Below are positions 60,581 through 64,000 of a DNA stretch of 64,000 nucleotides, piece by piece; within the stretch, counting starts at the first letter, position 1, and each line of letters opens with the position of its first letter. The notes beneath the pieces are model-generated. The model saw only the letters and a program-made list of their open reading frames with translations, did not search any database and had not been told where the DNA came from. Source of the stretch: Streptomyces triculaminicus (GTDB taxonomy: Bacteria; Actinomycetota; Actinomycetes; Streptomycetales; Streptomycetaceae). Location: positions 744,001 through 808,000 of the forward strand of contig NZ_JAFMOF010000002.1 in NCBI RefSeq assembly GCF_017349075.1. The letters run 5' to 3'. Made by a program: the position numbers and the translations under genes.

Positions 60581-61498
60581 TCAGGGCCGGCGGCCCCGGC
60601 ATCGCTCGATCGCCGAGGAGAGGAGTTCGTTGCTCGCGTCCCTGTGGGCGGCGGCTCCCATCAGCCGGTCGAGCACGTAGCGGTACTGGTCGATCTCCTT
60701 GGGCCGCGTCAGGTACTGGGCGCTGTCGATGTGCTCCACGTACACCAGCTCCGCCGGGCCGCCGTCGTCGAAGTGCAGATGCGTGATGGGATACGCCGGA
60801 GTCACGTCCACCCCGCTGTCGAAGGGCACGACGCGGATGTTGACGCGGTCGCGCGCGGCGAGCTCCTGGAGGTGTGCGAGCTGCTGCTCCATCACCTCGG
60901 GGCCGCCGACGCGGCGGTGGAGGACCGCCTCGTCGAGCAGGGCGACGATCGAGGGGCGGGATTCGTCGAGGATGCGCTGCCGGCCGACGCGCAGGCCGAC
61001 CCGCCTCTTGATCTCTTCCTCCGTGGCATCCGGCATGGCGGCGGCGACCAGGACGCGGGCGTAGGCCTGTGTCTGCAGCAGGCCCGGCACCACGTGCGTC
61101 TCGTAGGTGCGGATCCGCGCCGCCGTGCCCTCGAGGCTGATGAGCCGCTTCAGGAAGCCCGGCGTGACGTCGAGGTACTGCTGCCACCACTCCTCGTTGC
61201 GCGTCTGCTGCACCAGGCCTTCGATCTCCCGCGCCAGCTCGGGCGATACGCCGTAGTACTGCAGGAGATCGTGGATGTCGCGGTCCTTGGGCGGGCTCTC
61301 TCCGCGCTCCAGCCGGCTCACCTTGGACACCGAGCCCCGGATGACGGGGGCCACGTCCTTCAGGCCCAGGCCGCGCTCCTGCCGCAGTCGCCGGAGCTGG
61401 TCGCCCAACAGGCGTGCCGCACCGGCCTGTTTCGGATCGCGCTTCAAGGCGATCACCGAACCGGCGGCGCTTTCCCCGGACTTGGGAACGGCGGACAT
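60581..61498 (-). CDS. XRE family regulator with DUF5753 (Scr1-like)
   Basis: A 305-residue XRE regulator. The N-terminal HTH (about residues 28-80, with LRRLRQERGLGLKDVAPVIRG and SKVSRLERGE) is followed by DUF5753, seen from YETHVVPGLLQTQAYARV to YRYVLDRLMGAAAH. It is the type paired with DUF397 proteins in Streptomyces (Scr1-Scr2-like). ATG 61498 follows GGGAG. It lies after, and in line with, the DUF397 gene with a 92-base gap; in most pairs the order is regulator first, so the order here is reversed. Confidence 0.9.
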   Translation of the reverse strand: MSAVPKSGESAAGSVIALKRDPKQAGAARLLGDQLRRLRQERGLGLKDVAPVIRGSVSKVSRLERGESPPKDRDIHDLLQYYGVSPELAREIEGLVQQTRNEEWWQQYLDVTPGFLKRLISLEGTAARIRTYETHVVPGLLQTQAYARVLVAAAMPDATEEEIKRRVGLRVGRQRILDESRPSIVALLDEAVLHRRVGGPEVMEQQLAHLQELAARDRVNIRVVPFDSGVDVTPAYPITHLHFDDGGPAELVYVEHIDSAQYLTRPKEIDQYRYVLDRLMGAAAHRDASNELLSSAIERCRGRRP

Positions 61499-61590
61499 CC
61501 AGACTCCCGCTGAGAGGCTGACACGAACGACAGTCCCAGTCTGGAGGCTGGATGCCCGCCCCACCAACCTTTGGCCTAAGCCTCAGGGCA

Positions 61591-61824
61591 TCACACCGTC
61601 AAGTGATCGAACTCCGACCCCTTGGCGCCCTTCAGGAAGGCCACGATCTCCTCGCGGGTGTAGATCAGGGCCACGCCGTCGGGGTAGCGCGAGTTACGCA
61701 TCGCCACCTCGCCGCCGGGCAGCTTCGCCAGCTCCACGCAGTTGCCCTGCCCCACGCTCGCACTGCTCTTGACCCACTGCACACCCTCGATACTTCCGGC
61801 GGGGACGCTGTTGTCGAACACCAT
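61591..61824 (-). CDS. DUF397 small protein (Scr2-like)
   Basis: A 77-residue DUF397 protein with the usual pattern QWVKSSASVGQGNCVELAKL and VAMRNSRYPDGVALIYTREE. It usually partners an XRE/DUF5753 regulator, which follows on the same strand. The start ATG 61824 has a weak GAGGT site. Such pairs regulate antibiotic production or act like antitoxin-like modules. Confidence 0.88.
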   Translation of the reverse strand: MVFDNSVPAGSIEGVQWVKSSASVGQGNCVELAKLPGGEVAMRNSRYPDGVALIYTREEIVAFLKGAKGSEFDHLTV

Positions 61825-62198
61825 GAAGTGACCTCGTTCCTTCGCTCTCGGGGCCCACGTCGGGCGACGTGATCCAGATGAGGGACGGTCGCCATGCAAG
61901 ATCGCCGATTCTCATATGCGATCGCATGAGCGGCGATTGGTGAGAATGCTAGGGCAGGGGCCGTCGGCAGTGGTGTCCCCCGAAAGTGTGTGATTAAAGG
62001 ACGTGCGGCGGTTTCTGGCGAGTGCCCTCCGGTGTCAGGGGCTGACTGCCGCGGCCGGCGATGCCGCTGCGGAGGACCGGGCGCGGAAGGCCCTTCGGCG
62101 CCGGCGGCAGGAGTACCGACGGTTCAAACAGGTGCACTGGGTGAAGAGCATTGGCTGGACTGGGGTGGTGACCGGCAGCGGGGCGGCGGGCGTGGCAG
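61825..62198. other. Intergenic stretch upstream of the DUF397 gene
   Basis: No convincing gene is seen; an open frame from 62003 has no recognisable sequence and partly overlaps the transposase remnant. Likely contains the promoter of the DUF397-XRE unit and the border of the insertion-sequence region. Confidence 0.5.
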
Positions 62199-62433
62199 AC
62201 CATCTCCGCTCAGCACCGGGAACTCGTAGAGGTGTTGACCGGGCTCCGCTCGCACCAGTTCCAGCGGCTGGTGCGAGCGGCCCGCCGTGCGGACGCCAAG
62301 GCACTCGGCCCGGACAGGCCGGGTCGGCCGTGGGTGCTGACGTTTGAGGACCGGGTGCTGCTGGTGGCGGTGTACTGCCGCACCAATCTCACGATGCGGC
62401 AGCCGGCGCCGTGGTTCGCGATCTCAACTGATA
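62199..62433 (+). pseudogene. N-terminal fragment of an IS5-type transposase
   Basis: Reading the frame through 62232 gives LTGLRSHQFQRLVRAARR then FEDRVLLVAVYCRTNLTMRQ, the typical N-terminal HTH region of streptomycete IS5-family (DDE_Tnp_4-like) transposases. The gene stops abruptly at the left border of an ISL3-type element near 62434 and lacks its catalytic DDE part. It is dead. Confidence 0.65.
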
Positions 62434-64000
62434 GGGCTCCTTGAAAATTGGTTCTGACCCGCGATTGCGTGAAGGCCATGATCAGGTGAGGATCCGGGTC
62501 CGGAGGAGCTCGAAGAAGGCCCGGCCATACATTGCTCTCTTGAGCGTTTTCACCCGGTTCACGTGGCCTTCGGCGACGCCTGAGCTGCAGGGCAGGGTGA
62601 GTCCGGCAGTGACGGCGTCGAGGTCGCGGCGGAGGAAGCCGGCGAAGCCGCTCATGGGTTTCGGGGCGTCCTGTTCGGCCTGGCGGATCCACTCCAGCAG
62701 GAAGTGTCCACGCTGGTGGCGGACGAGGTCGGCGAAGGTGCGGGCGAGGTCGCAGGCCCGGGCGATGTCCGGGCAGGCGAGCCGGACCTGAAGTAGTCGT
62801 TCCTCCTGGCTCTCGGTGAGTGTCTCGCGGGGCCGCATGATCCATGAGGTGATCTTGCGAGGGCTGGGGATGTCTGCGCGGATGGGTTCGGCGGTTCCTT
62901 CTCGGAGGGCGGCGAGGTGCCAGCGGACAACGACGCGGCTTCCGCGGTAACCGCGTTCTTGAATCTCCAGGAACAGTCGGCTGCCGCTGACCTCGCCTGA
63001 TGTATCGGTGAAGCGAGCGTTGAGGTAGGGCTTGAACGGCTTCAGCACGTTCCTTGGGCGCCGGTAGTTGGCGGAGGCGAGGAGCTCGTCGAGGTCGGTG
63101 TCGCGGAAGCGCCGGACCGTCTTGCGGTCCAGGTGCAGGCGGCGGGTGATGGCGCTGATGGTCCAGCCTGCGTCGACAAGCCGGTGGATGTCTGTGTAAC
63201 GGTGGCGGGTCCGCTCGATCATCTGCGTGCTGGGCAGCCCGGCCGGCGGCAGCTCGATGGGCTTCGGCTCCGGAGGCTTCTCCCCGGACTCCTCATCCGC
63301 CCGTTTACGCAGGCAGAGGCGGTGTTGGTGACAGGTCTTCTCCACCGCGGCCGAAAAATTCTGAAGCAGATGCCACCTGTCGGCGACCTCCAGGGCGCCG
63401 GGGGCGGCTTCCTTCCGCGCGGGTGTAGGCAGAGGCCCGGTCCCGGCAGATGATCTCGGCCCCGGGGTGCTGTCGCAGCCAGGTGGCGAACGTCTCCGAG
63501 GTGCGGTCGGGCAGCACGTCCACCACTGTCCCGGCTTCAACATCAACCAGGATCGTGCCGTAGGTGCAGCCTCTGCGGAACGCGAACTCGTCGACGCCCA
63601 GCACCCGCGGGGACCGTTCCGGCACTGGCGGTGCCTCGAGCAGGTCCAGCAGCCGAGTCCGGCCGGCTGCCAGCCGTAATCGTCGACAGAGCCGTTCGCC
63701 GGCACGGCCGCCGAGTTCGGCCGCGATGGACCGCAGCCACCCCTTCAGCCCGATGCTGGAGCGACGATATCGCTCGGTCAGGCCGTCGATCTGCTCGGCG
63801 AACGTCTTCCGCGAACAGTTCCTGCAGAAGTACCTCCGGACCCGGAGCCGCACGACGACGCGCTGGGACCCGACCGGCCGCTCGGAGAGCCGTCGTTGGT
63901 ACGAGCTGTGCACCCGGCTCGCCCGGCGCCGGCAGTCCGGGCACCGGCCCGGACGGGCTCGTGGGCACCGCCTCCACCACAAGCCCGTCCGGAGCCGGAC
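62434..64000 (-). mobile_element. ISL3-family insertion sequence, right part
   Basis: The element begins at about 62434 with GGGCTCCTTGAAAATTGG, which looks like an ISL3 terminal inverted repeat, and holds a minus-strand transposase that continues past the window edge. It has inserted into an IS5-type transposase gene. The other end and the target duplication are outside the window. Confidence 0.65.
62482..64000 (-). pseudogene. ISL3 family transposase, frameshifted and partial
   Basis: Three frames must be joined. The N-terminal frame VVEAVPTSPSG shifts near 63940 to CPDCRRRASRVHSSYQRRL (zinc finger CxxC...CRNC), and then near 63418 to ADRWHLLQNFSAAVEKTCHQ and the C-terminal half ending at 62482. 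The DDE-type segment VLGVDEFAFRRGCTYGTILVD and DRWHLL are typical of ISL3. The net shifts show the transposase is inactive here, unless they are sequencing errors. The N-terminus lies beyond the window edge. Confidence 0.75.

Noticed and set aside
62003..62347. 114-codon plus-strand frame
   Set aside because: No family resemblance and no ribosome site; overlaps the transposase remnant in another frame.
1..64000. tRNA, rRNA, CRISPR arrays, large biosynthetic clusters
   Set aside because: No cloverleaf, ribosomal or regularly spaced repeat pattern was seen, and no PKS/NRPS or lanthipeptide enzymes occur. Weak tRNA-like folds could be missed by eye.

Overview
The window is a piece of a Streptomyces (or very close actinomycete) chromosome. 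Base composition is very high in G+C with GTG starts used freely, genes often overlap by GTGA, and many families are streptomycete hallmarks: XRE plus DUF397, DUF574 methyltransferase, HATPase-only anti-sigma-like proteins, TerD, Rv1733c-type membrane proteins and a HpnB-like glycosyltransferase. No rRNA, tRNA or CRISPR array was seen.

Layout. 1-5658 is a conserved metabolic block: the tail of a DUF6421-type gene, a short-chain dehydrogenase, a threonine-aldolase-like PLP enzyme, a PlsC acyltransferase, a thioredoxin-like protein and etfB-etfA. 5679-8448 is a small accessory patch: a hypothetical gene, a divergent HTH regulator fused by GTGA overlap to a flavoprotein gene, and a decayed second copy of the flavoprotein. 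8544-19812 is dominated by one 11-kb minus-strand gene for a secreted RHS polymorphic toxin with a HINT pre-toxin domain and a cysteine/histidine toxin tip, followed after 1 nt by a small acidic immunity candidate. 19986-25770 holds a BMP-like anchored protein, an NAD(P)-binding protein with divergent TetR regulator, a DUF6986 aldolase-like gene, a LacI regulator and a ROK kinase. 25975-45949 is mostly housekeeping-type: a P-loop/NUDIX fusion, an M20 peptidase, a geranylgeranyl-reductase-like flavoprotein, DUF2797, an MFS exporter with divergent ROK regulator, a PLP cysteine-synthase-like enzyme, a DeoR regulator, a beta-helix/AAA fusion, MOSC, TerD, a glycosyltransferase and an Asp/Glu racemase. 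46064-57192 is more accessory: NUDIX, MFS, aldehyde dehydrogenase, orphan DhaK, a berberine-bridge oxidoreductase with a double ABM-domain membrane protein, guanine deaminase, stress genes and a CMD gene behind a MerR-type promoter. 57193-64000 is a variable end: a fossil of an acetyltransferase gene, HTH regulators, a DUF574 methyltransferase, an XRE-DUF397 pair and two nested, broken insertion sequences.

Two themes cut across the window. First, three otherwise intact genes (P-loop/NUDIX, MFS, beta-helix/AAA) each look one base short at a GC-rich tract, which suggests uncorrected sequencing deletions or real recent frameshifts; annotators should treat them as single genes. Second, regulators often sit beside visible operator-like dyads: TetR, LacI, a MerR-type 19-bp-spacer promoter and an MFS upstream region. 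Two related long GC-rich palindromes lie between convergent gene pairs. The most interesting system is the RHS toxin/immunity locus.
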